Shown here piece by piece: positions 9,905 to 18,341 of a DNA stretch of 64,000 nt. Both the position numbers and the translations under genes were made by a program. Source of the stretch: Mesorhizobium loti (GTDB lineage Bacteria; Pseudomonadota; Alphaproteobacteria; Rhizobiales; Rhizobiaceae); the NCBI RefSeq assembly GCF_013170705.1, contig NZ_CP033334.1, positions 1,364,001-1,428,000 on the forward strand, in the 5' to 3' direction. Each line of letters opens with the position of its first letter. Position 1 is the first letter of the stretch. The notes below the pieces were generated by a model, which was not told the DNA's origin, did not search any database, and saw nothing but the letters and a program-made list of their open reading frames with translations.

Positions 9905-11191
9905 ATGCTGAAGCTGCATGAAAAATCCGGGGACGATACCGTGGCGCTGATGGCCGATATCGGCCGCCGCGCCCGCGCCGCCGCCCGACCGCTGGCCATA
10001 GCGACCACCGCCGCCAAGAATGCCGCGCTCCTTGCCATGGCGGACGCGCTCCTTGCCCGGGAACAGGACATTCTCGACGCCAACGCCATCGATGTGTCGA
10101 ATGGCGAGGAATCGGGGCTGTCGGCATCCTTCATGGATCGGCTGAAGCTCAATCCGGCGCGCATCCGCGCCATGGCGGATGGCATCCGCGAGATCGCCGC
10201 GCTGCGCGATCCCGTCGGAGACGTCATCGCCGAGTGGGACCGACCGAACGGCCTTCATATCGAGCGCGTGCGCACGCCGCTGGGTGTCGTCGGCGTCATC
10301 TATGAGAGTCGGCCCAACGTCACGGCCGATGCCGGTGCGCTCTGTCTCAAGGCCGGCAATCCGGTAATCCTGCGCGGCGGCTCGGATTCGCTCAATTCGT
10401 CCGCCGCCATCCATGCCCGCCTGGTCGACGGCCTGAAGGCCGCCGGCCTGCCTGAAGATGCCATCCAGCTGGTGCCGACTACCGATCGCGCCGCTGTCGG
10501 GGAGATGCTCAAGGGGCTTGGCGGTACGCTCGACGTCATCATCCCGCGCGGCGGCAAAAGCCTTGTCGGGCGGGTGCAGAACGAGGCGCGCGTGCCGGTC
10601 TTTGCCCATCTCGAAGGCATCTGCCACCTCTACATCGACCGCTCGGCCGATCTCGACATGGCGCTGAAGATCGCCGTCAACGCCAAGATGCGGCGCACCG
10701 GAGTCTGTGGCGCGGCCGAGACGCTGCTGGTCGACCGCGCGGTGGTATCAACCCATCTGGTGCCGATCCTCGACGCGCTCCGCGCCGCCGGCTGCGAGAT
10801 CCACGCCGATGCGGAGGTGCTGAAAGTGTTTTTCGACGCCAAGCCGGCGACCGATGCCGATTGGGTGACGGAATATCTCGACGCCATCATCGCGGTGAAG
10901 CTGGTCGATGGTATCGGTGGTGCCATCGAGCACATCGAGACCTTCTCCTCGCATCACACCGAGGCGATCATCGCCGAGGATGCGAAGGCGGTGGAGCGGT
11001 TCTTCAAAGAGATCGATTCGGCCATCCTGCTGCACAATGCCTCGACGCAATTCGCCGATGGCGGCGAGTTCGGCATGGGCGCCGAGATCGGCATCGCCAC
11101 CGGAAAGATGCATGCGCGCGGGCCGGTCGGCGTCGAGCAGCTGACCTCGTTCAAATACCGCGTGCGCGGGTCGGGACAGGTGAGGCCTTGA
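9905..11191 (+). CDS. proA: glutamate-5-semialdehyde dehydrogenase
   Basis: Gamma-glutamyl phosphate reductase, 428 residues, the second step of proline synthesis, using NADPH. The catalytic cysteine lies in [13 protein letters not shown], and the [16 protein letters not shown] and RGGKSLV segments are family hallmarks. It is the third gene of the obgE-proB-proA run. The gap to nadD carries a palindromic repeat that may act as a transcript processing site. Confidence 0.96.
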   Translation: MLKLHEKSGDDTVALMADIGRRARAAARPLAIATTAAKNAALLAMADALLAREQDILDANAIDVSNGEESGLSASFMDRLKLNPARIRAMADGIREIAALRDPVGDVIAEWDRPNGLHIERVRTPLGVVGVIYESRPNVTADAGALCLKAGNPVILRGGSDSLNSSAAIHARLVDGLKAAGLPEDAIQLVPTTDRAAVGEMLKGLGGTLDVIIPRGGKSLVGRVQNEARVPVFAHLEGICHLYIDRSADLDMALKIAVNAKMRRTGVCGAAETLLVDRAVVSTHLVPILDALRAAGCEIHADAEVLKVFFDAKPATDADWVTEYLDAIIAVKLVDGIGGAIEHIETFSSHHTEAIIAEDAKAVERFFKEIDSAILLHNASTQFADGGEFGMGAEIGIATGKMHARGPVGVEQLTSFKYRVRGSGQVRP

Positions 11192-11199
11192 GCGCTGGT

Positions 11200-11354
11200 C
11201 TTACCCTCCCCCTTGTGGAGGGGGTGGCGAGCCGGCTGGGGGGACGACGCTGAATTCCACGATACCCCCACCCCGCTCCGCTTCGCGGATCGACCGACCT
11301 GGGCAAGCCACGGGTCCTGCCCGTCTTGTGGACCCCCACAAGGGGGAGGGTGAG
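11200..11354. repeat. intergenic palindromic repeat (mosaic element)
   Basis: The proA-nadD gap is filled by an element whose ends are 19-bp inverted repeats with one mismatch: CTTACCCTCCCCCTTGTGG (11200-11218) and its complement at 11336-11354. Internal smaller palindromes (TCCGCTTCGCGGA near 11277) add structure. It resembles the mosaic intergenic elements of rhizobia. The nadD start lies 28 bp beyond it. Confidence 0.7.
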
Positions 11355-11381
11355 AACGCCGTCCCTTCCCGCTACTTGAAA

Positions 11382-11969
11382 ATGCCGCACGCCGAAAAAG
11401 GGCTGGCCGTCGGCCTGTTCGGCGGCTCGTTCAACCCGCCGCATGCGGGCCATGCACTGGTCGCCGAAATTGCGCTCAGGCGCCTGGCGCTCGACCAGTT
11501 ATGGTGGATGGTCACGCCAGGCAATCCGTTGAAGAGCACGCGCGAGCTGGCGCCGCTGACCGAACGGCTACACCTGTCGGAGCGGATCGCCAAGAACCCG
11601 AAAATCAAGGTCACCGCCTTCGAGGCGGCGCATCATGTGCGCTATACCGCCGACACGCTGGCCCTGGTCAAGGCGCGCAATCCCGGCGTCGATTTCGTCT
11701 GGATCATGGGCGCGGACAGTTTGCGCGACTTCCACCGCTGGCAGCGCTGGCGCGAAATCGTGCTCACCTTCCCGATCGCGGTCATCGACCGCCCGGGCGC
11801 GACGCTGTCGTTCCTGTCGTCGGTCGTCGCCAAGACCTTCGACTATGCCCGCATCGATGAAGGCGACGCGCCGCGGCTCGCCCGCATGAAGGCGCCGGCC
11901 TGGACCTTCATCCACGGCCCGCGCTCGTCGCTGTCGTCGAGCGCGATCCGGAAGATGGCAAAGGGGTGA
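11382..11969 (+). CDS. nadD: nicotinate-nucleotide adenylyltransferase
   Basis: NadD transfers AMP from ATP to nicotinate mononucleotide in NAD synthesis; 195 residues, cytoplasmic. The nucleotidyltransferase motif GLFGGSFNPPHAGH is at 11-24, WIMGADSL in the middle, and the C-terminal SSSAIR motif near the end. ATG 11382 is chosen because the earlier in-frame ATG (11328) lies within the intergenic repeat. The last 172 bp (11794-11965) are duplicated almost exactly at 14512-14683, after two extra genes. In most relatives rsfS follows closely; here it is 5.3 kb away. Confidence 0.95.
   Translation: MPHAEKGLAVGLFGGSFNPPHAGHALVAEIALRRLALDQLWWMVTPGNPLKSTRELAPLTERLHLSERIAKNPKIKVTAFEAAHHVRYTADTLALVKARNPGVDFVWIMGADSLRDFHRWQRWREIVLTFPIAVIDRPGATLSFLSSVVAKTFDYARIDEGDAPRLARMKAPAWTFIHGPRSSLSSSAIRKMAKG
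11794..11965 (+). repeat. 172-bp direct repeat, copy 1 (nadD 3' end)
   Basis: This copy is the genuine 3' end of nadD. Aligned by eye with 14512-14683 it differs at three positions (about 98% identity) and has no length difference. The match starts and ends sharply. Both copies close with the same last residues, MAKG, using different stop codons (TGA here, TAG in copy 2). Confidence 0.93.
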
Positions 11970-12002
11970 TCGGCCCAGCATCACCGGCAGCGCTCAACAG
12001 TA

Positions 12003-12027
12003 AGTGAACGGTCCGGCAGCGTTCACT
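12003..12027. repeat. 8-bp inverted repeat near the duplication edge
   Basis: AGTGAACG (12003-12010) and CGTTCACT (12020-12027) are perfect inverted arms around a 9-nt loop, 38 bp after the end of duplication copy 1. There is no T tract, so it is not a clear terminator. It could be a protein-binding site or part of the inserted segment; the function is unknown. Confidence 0.4.
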
Positions 12028-12155
12028 GCTATCCCAACCTGATATTGACGGGCAACGGTGCCTCTGTCATCAAAGACGAGTTCTTCGGCGATACAGTTGA
12101 TTGCGTGCGAGCGCTGCCTACATCAATTTTTACCTCTTTTCGGCGGGGGGTTGTT

Positions 12156-13613
12156 GTGAGAATTAGTTTCGGCAACAGGTATGGGGGCTTGGCGCACGGG
12201 TTGGACTGCCCTTGTCATAGTCCGCTTGCACTCAACCTCTTCGATCGATTGAACAGAGACATTTCACGCCGCTCTGTTCTTGCCGGTATCGCCGGGATGT
12301 TCGGTGTTTCGGCGCTTGGCCTTGCATCCCCATCCTTCGCGCAGGCAGCGGGTAAGCCGATCCTGCTCAGCAATGCCAGGATCTTCGACGGCCAGGCAAG
12401 CAAGCTCATCGAAGGCAAGTCTGTCCTTATCGACGGGAAAACGATCAAGGCTCTGCCTGGCGCCAGCGAAACGGTTGCCCATGCCGAGGTTATCGACTGC
12501 GCAGGCGGCACGCTGATGCCGGGCATGATAGATGCCCACTGGCATGCCTTGCTTGCCGGTATCTCGCAGGTCGCGGCCATGACGGCCGACGTCCCTTATG
12601 TTCATCTCGTCGCCGCACAGGAGGCCGAGCGGACAGTGTTGCGCGGGTTCACGACGGTTCGTGATGTCGGTGGCCCGTCATTCGCTTTGAAGCGCGCCAT
12701 CGATGAAGGGCGATTGGTGGGTCCCCGCATCTATCCTTCCGGCGCCATGATCTCGCAAACTTCGGGGCATGGCGACTTCCGCATGCGCACGGATTTGCCG
12801 CGCACTCCGCAAAGCAACGCAAGCCTGGCGGAACAGGCTGGCATCGCCGAGATCGCTGATGGCGAGGCGGAAGTCCTGCGCCGTGTACGCGAGCAGCTCA
12901 TGCTGGGGGCGAGCCAGATCAAGATCATGGGCGGGGGAGGCGTCGCCTCGCCCTACGACCCGATCGATGCTGTGCAATACACTGAGGCCGAGATGAAGGC
13001 TGCGGTATCCGCTGCGGCTGACTGGGGCACCTATGTGTGCATCCATGCCTATACGCCCGCCGCCGTGCAGCGTGCGGTCGCCAGCGGTGTGAAGTCGATC
13101 GAGCATGGCCAACTCGCCGACGAGGAGACCGCCAAACGCATAGCCGATGCAGATGCATGGTGGAGCATCCAGCCCTTCCTTGCCGACGAGGATGCCAACA
13201 CCTACGCCTTGCCGGAACAGCGCGCGCAGCAGCAGACAATCGCCGAAGGTACGGCGCGGGCCGTCGAGCTTGGACGTAAATACAAAATCAACATGGCCCT
13301 GGGCACTGATATCCTGTTCAACCCGAAAGGCACCTCGACACAGGGAAAGCAACTCGCCAAGTTCAGCCGGTGGTATGAAAATGTGGATGTGTTGCGGTTG
13401 CTGACCAGCGGCAATGCCGAGCTTGCCGGCCTTTCCGGCCCGCGCAATCCTTACCCGGGAAAACTCGGACGCATCGAACCCGGCGCCTATGCCGACATGC
13501 TCATCGTCGATGGCAATCCGCTCGAGGACATTTCCCTCATCGCAAATCCGGAACGAACGTTGAAGCTCATCATGAAGGATGGGCGCATCCACAAGAACAC
13601 GCTGGGGGGATGA
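12156..13613 (+). CDS. Tat-exported amidohydrolase
   Basis: A metal-dependent hydrolase of the amidohydrolase superfamily (imidazolonepropionase/prolidase-like), about 485 residues from this GTG. The first metal motif is GMIDAHWHAL; IKIMGGGGVASP carries the likely bridging lysine; SIEHGQ and MALGTDIL supply later ligands. A twin-arginine signal (NRDISRRSVLAG, a hydrophobic stretch, then ending near SFAQAAG) predicts export by Tat. The start is uncertain: GTG 12156 follows a G-rich run, while TTG 12249 would give a standard short Tat leader. The gene overlaps the next by four bases. Both lie between the two nadD 3'-end copies, which suggests acquisition. The substrate is not known. Confidence 0.8.
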   Translation: MRISFGNRYGGLAHGLDCPCHSPLALNLFDRLNRDISRRSVLAGIAGMFGVSALGLASPSFAQAAGKPILLSNARIFDGQASKLIEGKSVLIDGKTIKALPGASETVAHAEVIDCAGGTLMPGMIDAHWHALLAGISQVAAMTADVPYVHLVAAQEAERTVLRGFTTVRDVGGPSFALKRAIDEGRLVGPRIYPSGAMISQTSGHGDFRMRTDLPRTPQSNASLAEQAGIAEIADGEAEVLRRVREQLMLGASQIKIMGGGGVASPYDPIDAVQYTEAEMKAAVSAAADWGTYVCIHAYTPAAVQRAVASGVKSIEHGQLADEETAKRIADADAWWSIQPFLADEDANTYALPEQRAQQQTIAEGTARAVELGRKYKINMALGTDILFNPKGTSTQGKQLAKFSRWYENVDVLRLLTSGNAELAGLSGPRNPYPGKLGRIEPGAYADMLIVDGNPLEDISLIANPERTLKLIMKDGRIHKNTLGG

Positions 13614-14431
13614 CCTTGCGAGCAATCCTTGGGATAGGCATGCTTGCCGCCTTCGCCTTCGTTTCCATGGAAGCAAGGGCGGCTGACGTGCTTGCGGGAA
13701 GCGCCGACACGACCGCGGATGGCGAAAAGAACTGGGCCCTGCAGGTCACGCCCTATCTCTGGGCGGCGGGCATCAACGGCGACATATCGCCTTTCCGCAG
13801 GGCCCCGACCATTGGTGTCGACAAATCATTCTCGGATGTCATGAATGATTTGAACATTGGCGGCTTCATCAATGTATGGGGGCGCTACGACCGCTTCGTC
13901 TTCTCCGCCGACGCCATGTATGTCGACACGGCAGACGAGAAAGCAACCGGCCCGCTTCCGCCCCTGCCCCCGCCATTGCCGCAAGTCCCCAGCATCAGCG
14001 GCAGCGTGGATACCAAGGAATTCACATCGACACTGCAGGCCGGCTATCGTGTCTATGACAGTCCAGCTTTCACCCTGGATGCGCTGGGCGGTGTTCGCTT
14101 CTGGCATATCTCCAACCGGGTGACCGTGCAGGCGGCAGGGTTGTCGGGCAGCTACAAGGAAAGTTTTGGATGGGCTGACCCGGTCGTTGGCGCGCGCGCC
14201 TTTCTCAGGATGACGGACAAACTCTCGGCGCAGGTTCAGGCGGATGTCGGCGGCTTCAACGTCGGGTCCAAAACCACCTGGCAGGTGCTGGCAACCGCCA
14301 ACTACATCATAAACGACCATCTTTCCGTCTCGGGCGGCTACAAGGTACTCAGTGTCGACTACGAGTCCGGCGGTCACGTCTTCGATACTCGATTGTCTGG
14401 GCCGGTGCTGGGGGTGACCTGGCGATTCTGA
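13610..14431 (+). CDS. putative outer-membrane beta-barrel protein
   Basis: A 273-residue exported protein. It has a Sec signal peptide (about residues 1-24, ending in EARAAD), a mature start NWALQVTPYLWAAGINGDI, alternating hydrophobic strands, and a terminal GVTWRF whose final Phe is the usual barrel-insertion signal. A proline-rich insert (PLPPLPPPLPQVP) near residue 122 may be a surface loop. It starts within the stop codon of the amidohydrolase gene (ATGA overlap), so translation is coupled and the two probably work together at the envelope. I recognise the outer-membrane type but no functional name. Confidence 0.7.
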   Translation: MTLRAILGIGMLAAFAFVSMEARAADVLAGSADTTADGEKNWALQVTPYLWAAGINGDISPFRRAPTIGVDKSFSDVMNDLNIGGFINVWGRYDRFVFSADAMYVDTADEKATGPLPPLPPPLPQVPSISGSVDTKEFTSTLQAGYRVYDSPAFTLDALGGVRFWHISNRVTVQAAGLSGSYKESFGWADPVVGARAFLRMTDKLSAQVQADVGGFNVGSKTTWQVLATANYIINDHLSVSGGYKVLSVDYESGGHVFDTRLSGPVLGVTWRF

Positions 14432-14508
14432 TGATCTGGGACCAATCTATGATGCGACCCATCCGATGGATTGTCTGAAGCCCATCGATCATGATCGTGC
14501 TCAACGGT

Positions 14509-14687
14509 GTACGGGCGCGACGCTGTCGTTCCTGTCGTCGGTCGTTCCCAAGACCTTCGACTATGCCCGCATCGATGAAGGCGACGCGCCGCGGCTTGCC
14601 CGCATGAAGGCGCCGGCCTGGACCTTCATCCACGGCCCGCGCTCGTCGCTGTCGTCGAGCGCGATCCGGAAGATGGCAAAGGGATAG
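14509..14687 (+). pseudogene. nadD 3'-end fragment (duplicate)
   Basis: Fifty-odd codons encoding the C-terminus of NadD (ATLSFLSSVVPKTFDYARID through SSSAIRKMAKG) without the nucleotide-binding N-terminus. The copied block is 14512-14683 with three base differences from the intact gene. It cannot make a functional enzyme and marks the right edge of the inserted segment carrying the amidohydrolase and outer-membrane protein genes. Confidence 0.9.
14512..14683 (+). repeat. 172-bp direct repeat, copy 2
   Basis: The second copy of the nadD 3' end, in the same orientation as copy 1 (11794-11965). Together they flank 2,546 bp. Recombination between them would delete the amidohydrolase and outer-membrane genes and leave one intact nadD. 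Confidence 0.93.
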
Positions 14688-14768
14688 AGAAGAGCCAGCG
14701 TTTCGGCCGCCCGGCCATGTCGCTTTTGCGGCGGCGTTTGTCCAGCCGATCAGCGATGCTGGCCTGAC

Positions 14769-16067
14769 ATGGCAGTTCAAACCAAGACCCAACCCGCAGT
14801 CGATCCGGAGCATGGCAGCGCGCCCACGCCGCTGATCGCGATTGCCAGCGTCATCGTGTCGATGGCGCTGATCGCCATCGGCAACGGGCTGATGTTCGCC
14901 TACATCCCGGTCCGGCTCGGCGTCGAGGGTTTCGATCCGACCTGGGCCGGGCTGATCATAACCGGCCTGTCGGCCGGCGGCCTCGCCGGCTGCATCCTCA
15001 CCGGACCACTGGTGCGCAGGGTAGGCCATGCCCGGGCCTTCATGGTGTTGTCGGCGCTGATCGCGCTCGCCAATGCCGCCGTCGGCGCAGGGCCGTATCC
15101 GGTTTTGTGGATCGCCGCCCGTGCGCTTTACGGCTTTGCCATATGCGGCCTGTTCATCGTCGCGCAGAGCTGGCTGAACGATGCGGTCGCCAATGCCATA
15201 CGCGGCAGGGTGATGGCTTTTTTCTACGTCGCCTACGTCGCCGGGCTGGGTGTCGGCTATGCGACGCTGGCGCTGGTCGATATCAAAACGGCGGACGCGC
15301 CGCTGATCGGCATCGCCTTTACCGCTCTGTCGATCCTGCCCGTCGGCATGACGCGGCTGGCGCAGCCACCCGCTCCTCAGGCGGCCTCGGTGGCGCTGCG
15401 CCGCGCCTGGCGGATTTCGCCGGTCGGTGTTGCCGGCATGCTGGCGGTCGGCGGGCTGTCCATGTCGATCGCGGGTTTCGCGCCGATCCATGCGACGGCC
15501 AAGGGTTACAGCCAGGCCGATGTGGCGCTGCTGCTTTCGGTGATGCCGCTCGGCACGCTGATCCTGCAGCTTCCCTTCGGCTGGATTTCCGACCGCACCG
15601 ACCGCCGTTACGTGCTGATCGGAGCGTCCGCGCTAGCTGCGGCGGCGGGTATGTTCGCGCTCGGTTTCGACGGCGGCGCGCTGCCGGCGCTGCTGGTGAT
15701 CTACGTCTTGTGGGACGGCGCCTCGGAATCGATCTATTCGCTGTCCAGCGCGCATGCCGCCGACCGTGCCGGCAAGGACGACATGGTGGCGCTGTCCAGC
15801 TCGCTCTTGTTCGCCTGGTCGCTGGCCGGTTTTGTGGTTCCGGGCATCGTGACGGCGCTGTCGGCGGTCTTCGGCACGCAAGCCTTCATCTATGTGGCAA
15901 TCGTCACTGCCTGTGCTTTCTGCCTTTTCGTGCTGTTGCGTGTGTTCACCACACAGGCCGTGCCTGCCACTGAGACCGGCAGCTTCGCACCGATGACGGC
16001 GCAGGCCCCGCTTCCGGTCGAACTCGCCTATGCGCCGGACGAGCCCGCAGGCCGGGCCAAGGACTGA
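14769..16067 (+). CDS. MFS transporter
   Basis: A 432-residue major facilitator superfamily permease with about 12 predicted membrane helices. A first-half loop reads GPLVRRVGHARAF and a mid-protein loop reads GWISDRTDRRYVL, the MFS inter-helix pattern. It is closest in feel to YcaD-type exporters. It starts 82 bp after the nadD fragment, with no regulator nearby. The substrate is unknown. Confidence 0.85.
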   Translation: MAVQTKTQPAVDPEHGSAPTPLIAIASVIVSMALIAIGNGLMFAYIPVRLGVEGFDPTWAGLIITGLSAGGLAGCILTGPLVRRVGHARAFMVLSALIALANAAVGAGPYPVLWIAARALYGFAICGLFIVAQSWLNDAVANAIRGRVMAFFYVAYVAGLGVGYATLALVDIKTADAPLIGIAFTALSILPVGMTRLAQPPAPQAASVALRRAWRISPVGVAGMLAVGGLSMSIAGFAPIHATAKGYSQADVALLLSVMPLGTLILQLPFGWISDRTDRRYVLIGASALAAAAGMFALGFDGGALPALLVIYVLWDGASESIYSLSSAHAADRAGKDDMVALSSSLLFAWSLAGFVVPGIVTALSAVFGTQAFIYVAIVTACAFCLFVLLRVFTTQAVPATETGSFAPMTAQAPLPVELAYAPDEPAGRAKD

Positions 16068-16092
16068 AGGCTGTTTGTCCCGCCGCAATTGC

Positions 16093-16944
16093 TTACTGCT
16101 TGCGAGCTTCGGGCGCCGGCGCTTCCGGTGGCGGCAGCGGAATGGAGATGCCCTCGCTGTCGAAAGCCTGTTTGGCGCGTTTCGTCATGTCGATGTTCGT
16201 GGAGAAATAGTCGACCGCCGAGGTCCAGTAGCGCAAGGTAAGCGAAACGGTCGTATCGCCAAGGCCGGCCACGAAGGCGATCGGCGCCGGTTCGCGACGG
16301 ATGCGCTTCTCGGCGCCGGCAAGGGCGAGCAATGTCTTCTGGGCGCCGTCGATATCGTTCCACGAGCCGATGCTCAGGCTGATGTCGGCGCGGCGCACGC
16401 CATTGCGCGAGAAATTGCGCACCGGCTGATTCCACAGCGTCGAATTGGGCGCCAGGATGTAGAGGCCGTCGGCGGTCCTGAGCCTGGTGGCGAACAGGCC
16501 GATTTCCTCGACCGAACCGGCGATGGAACCGACCTCGACGGATTCGCCGATGCGGAACGGCCGCAGCGCCAGGAGCATGATGCCGGCGGCGATGTTCTGC
16601 AGCGTACCTTGCAGCGCCAGCCCGATGGCGAGGCCGATGGCGCCGATGGCGGCGATGATCGAGGCGGTCTGCACGCCGAACTGGCCGAGCACCATGATGA
16701 CGACGAGGATCAGGATGGCGTAGCGGACGATCTTGGAAAAGAAATGCCGCAACGTCGCATCGAAACCGTGGATGTGACCCAGGCCGGCAAAGATCGAACG
16801 CTCGGCGAGGCCGGCGACGATGTAGCCGACCACCAGCAGGATGACGGCGCCGATGGCGGAGAAGGAATAGGAGACGATCAGCGTGCTGAGCTGTGCGAGG
16901 CCGGCCTGAACGGTGAGGATGGTGTCTTGCGGGTCGATCGGCAT
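16093..16944 (-). CDS. mechanosensitive channel, MscS family
   Basis: A 283-residue small-conductance mechanosensitive channel protein of the inner membrane, releasing solutes on hypo-osmotic shock. Three N-terminal helices are followed by a glycine/alanine-rich pore helix (IAAIGAIGLAIGLALQGTLQNIAAGIMLL) and the MscS beta domain (FRIGESVEVGSIAGSVEEIGLF). ATG 16944 (MPIDPQDTI) is chosen: a longer frame to 16995 would translate part of a dispersed palindromic repeat. It converges on the MFS gene. Confidence 0.88.
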   Translation of the reverse strand: MPIDPQDTILTVQAGLAQLSTLIVSYSFSAIGAVILLVVGYIVAGLAERSIFAGLGHIHGFDATLRHFFSKIVRYAILILVVIMVLGQFGVQTASIIAAIGAIGLAIGLALQGTLQNIAAGIMLLALRPFRIGESVEVGSIAGSVEEIGLFATRLRTADGLYILAPNSTLWNQPVRNFSRNGVRRADISLSIGSWNDIDGAQKTLLALAGAEKRIRREPAPIAFVAGLGDTTVSLTLRYWTSAVDYFSTNIDMTKRAKQAFDSEGISIPLPPPEAPAPEARKQ

Positions 16945-16965
16945 GGCGGGATTCCACTTTGTTTT

Positions 16966-17012
16966 GACGCAATTCCAAACGGAAAACCGCTTCACACTTT
17001 TCCTGGAATTGC
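16966..17012 (+). repeat. dispersed palindromic repeat, copy A (short)
   Basis: It begins GACGCAATTCC, has an internal GGAAAACCGCTTCACACTTTTCC block and ends GGAATTGC; the outer arms are inverted repeats. Four further copies occur at 26871, 30351, 50158 and 60441, all in the same orientation. This copy lies just upstream of the mscS start. Confidence 0.85.
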
Positions 17013-17121
17013 TTCTGGTCGGTCAGCCGATAACCGCCGCGCGGCGCCTGGGTTCCGATCTTTTTGCCTGCCGCATGGAACAACAGGGCAATCGGCGAGT
17101 TCGCATGAGTCGGGCAGCGTC

Positions 17122-17150
17122 TTGAAACTGCAACGGAACTCTGCCTATCT
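17122..17150 (+). promoter_or_regulatory. candidate sigma-70 promoter for rsfS
   Basis: TTGAAA (17122-17127), a 17-base spacer and CTATCT (17145-17150) match the rhizobial CTTGAC/CTATAT type reasonably well. Transcription would start near 17157 and read into rsfS. It makes the in-frame ATG at 17153 implausible as the protein start. Confidence 0.5.
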
Positions 17151-17242
17151 AAGTGGTGTCACCTGCTTTTGGGGGTGATTTGGTTGTTCTTGCTGCGAAA
17201 GGAAATACACTGAGAACAGCACTGCGGAAGAAGGCCGATATC

Positions 17243-17620
17243 ATGCCTTCGCCGGCCGGGATCAGCGTAGACGACGCCGTGTCCCGTGCCATCAAGACAG
17301 TCCTTGCCAGTCTGGAAGACTCCAAGGCCGAAAATATTGTCTCAATCGACATTCAGGGGAAATCGAGCCTCGGCGACTATATGGTTGTCGCGTCGGGCCG
17401 ATCGCACCGTCATGTCTCGGCTGTCGCCGACCATCTCCTCAAGGCGCTCAAGGATGCCGGCCTCGGCACGGCGCGCGTCGAGGGGCTCTCCGGCGCCGAC
17501 TGGGTCCTGATCGATTCGGGCGATATCATCGTCCACGTCTTCCGCCCCGAAGTCCGCGAATTCTACAATCTCGAAAAGATGTGGCAGGCGCCGGATCTCG
17601 AGGAAGAGACCCTTCACTAG
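17243..17620 (+). CDS. rsfS: ribosome silencing factor RsfS
   Basis: RsfS binds L14 on the large subunit and blocks subunit joining in stationary phase or starvation; 125 residues from this start. Family motifs include ASGRSHRHVSAVADHL and GADWVLIDSGDIIVHVFRPEVREFYNLEKMW. ATG 17243 is chosen because GAAGAAGG precedes it by about nine bases and residues upstream are not conserved in the family. It belongs to the nadD-rsfS-rlmH group, here separated from nadD by about 5 kb. Confidence 0.92.
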   Translation: MPSPAGISVDDAVSRAIKTVLASLEDSKAENIVSIDIQGKSSLGDYMVVASGRSHRHVSAVADHLLKALKDAGLGTARVEGLSGADWVLIDSGDIIVHVFRPEVREFYNLEKMWQAPDLEEETLH

Positions 17621-17692
17621 GCTGCTTGTGCCGTTGCCCGGAAGTCGGATTTCGCCTTTGGGTGACATGCATTAACGGCTTATAGAGGCGGG

Positions 17693-18175
17693 ATGAAGAT
17701 TTCAGTTCATGCCGTGGGCCGAATGAAAGCCGGCCCCGAGAGGGAATTGGCCGACCGCTATTTCGAGCGCTTCGCCAAGAGCGGGCCGGCGGTCGGGCTC
17801 GAATTCTCCGGGGTCACCGAGATTGCCGAGGGCCGCGCGCAAAGCGCCAGCGAACGCCAGCGTGACGAGAGCTCGAGGCTGCAGGCGCAGTTGCAGCAGG
17901 GCACGGCCCTTATCCTGCTCGATGAGCGCGGCAAGAGCCTTTCCTCGCAGGATTTCGCCGATCGTATCGGACAGTTGCGCGATGGCGGGCGCAAGGCGCT
18001 GGTGCTCGCCATAGGCGGCGCCGATGGTCACGACCCATCGCTGCGCGGCCAAGCCGATCTGGTGCTGTCGTTCGGTGCGCTGACCTGGCCGCATCAGCTG
18101 GTGCGCGTGATGGTGGGGGAGCAGCTCTACAGGGTGGCGACGATCCTGTCAGGCCACCCCTATCACAGATCCTGA
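17693..18175 (+). CDS. rlmH: 23S rRNA (pseudouridine1915-N3)-methyltransferase
   Basis: RlmH, a SPOUT-class methyltransferase of 160 residues that methylates pseudouridine 1915 in helix 69. The SAM-binding knot is visible in LVLAIGGADGHDP and the C-terminal HQLVRVMVGEQLYRVATILS plus HPYHR. It follows rsfS as in most bacteria. Confidence 0.96.
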   Translation: MKISVHAVGRMKAGPERELADRYFERFAKSGPAVGLEFSGVTEIAEGRAQSASERQRDESSRLQAQLQQGTALILLDERGKSLSSQDFADRIGQLRDGGRKALVLAIGGADGHDPSLRGQADLVLSFGALTWPHQLVRVMVGEQLYRVATILSGHPYHRS

Positions 18176-18341
18176 AAGCTCCCGGATCGCACCGAATTCC
18201 GCCCCAATGCCGCGCGAGACCGGGCTGGGACTATTTTTCCATGTGCATGCCGTTATCCCAGGACAACCGCGCGGTTCTGGGCGACAGGCGTCAACATGGT
18301 TGATGGTTCGTTAACGAAGCCGCGGATAGAATCGACCGGGA

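Noticed and set aside
12045..12155. Longer N-terminus of the amidohydrolase from a TTG at 12045
   Set aside because: The extra residues have no signal character and would bury the twin-arginine signal deep inside the protein.
16945..16995. A 17-codon N-terminal extension of MscS
   Set aside because: These codons are largely a translated dispersed palindromic repeat (copy A); the conserved protein begins at 16944.
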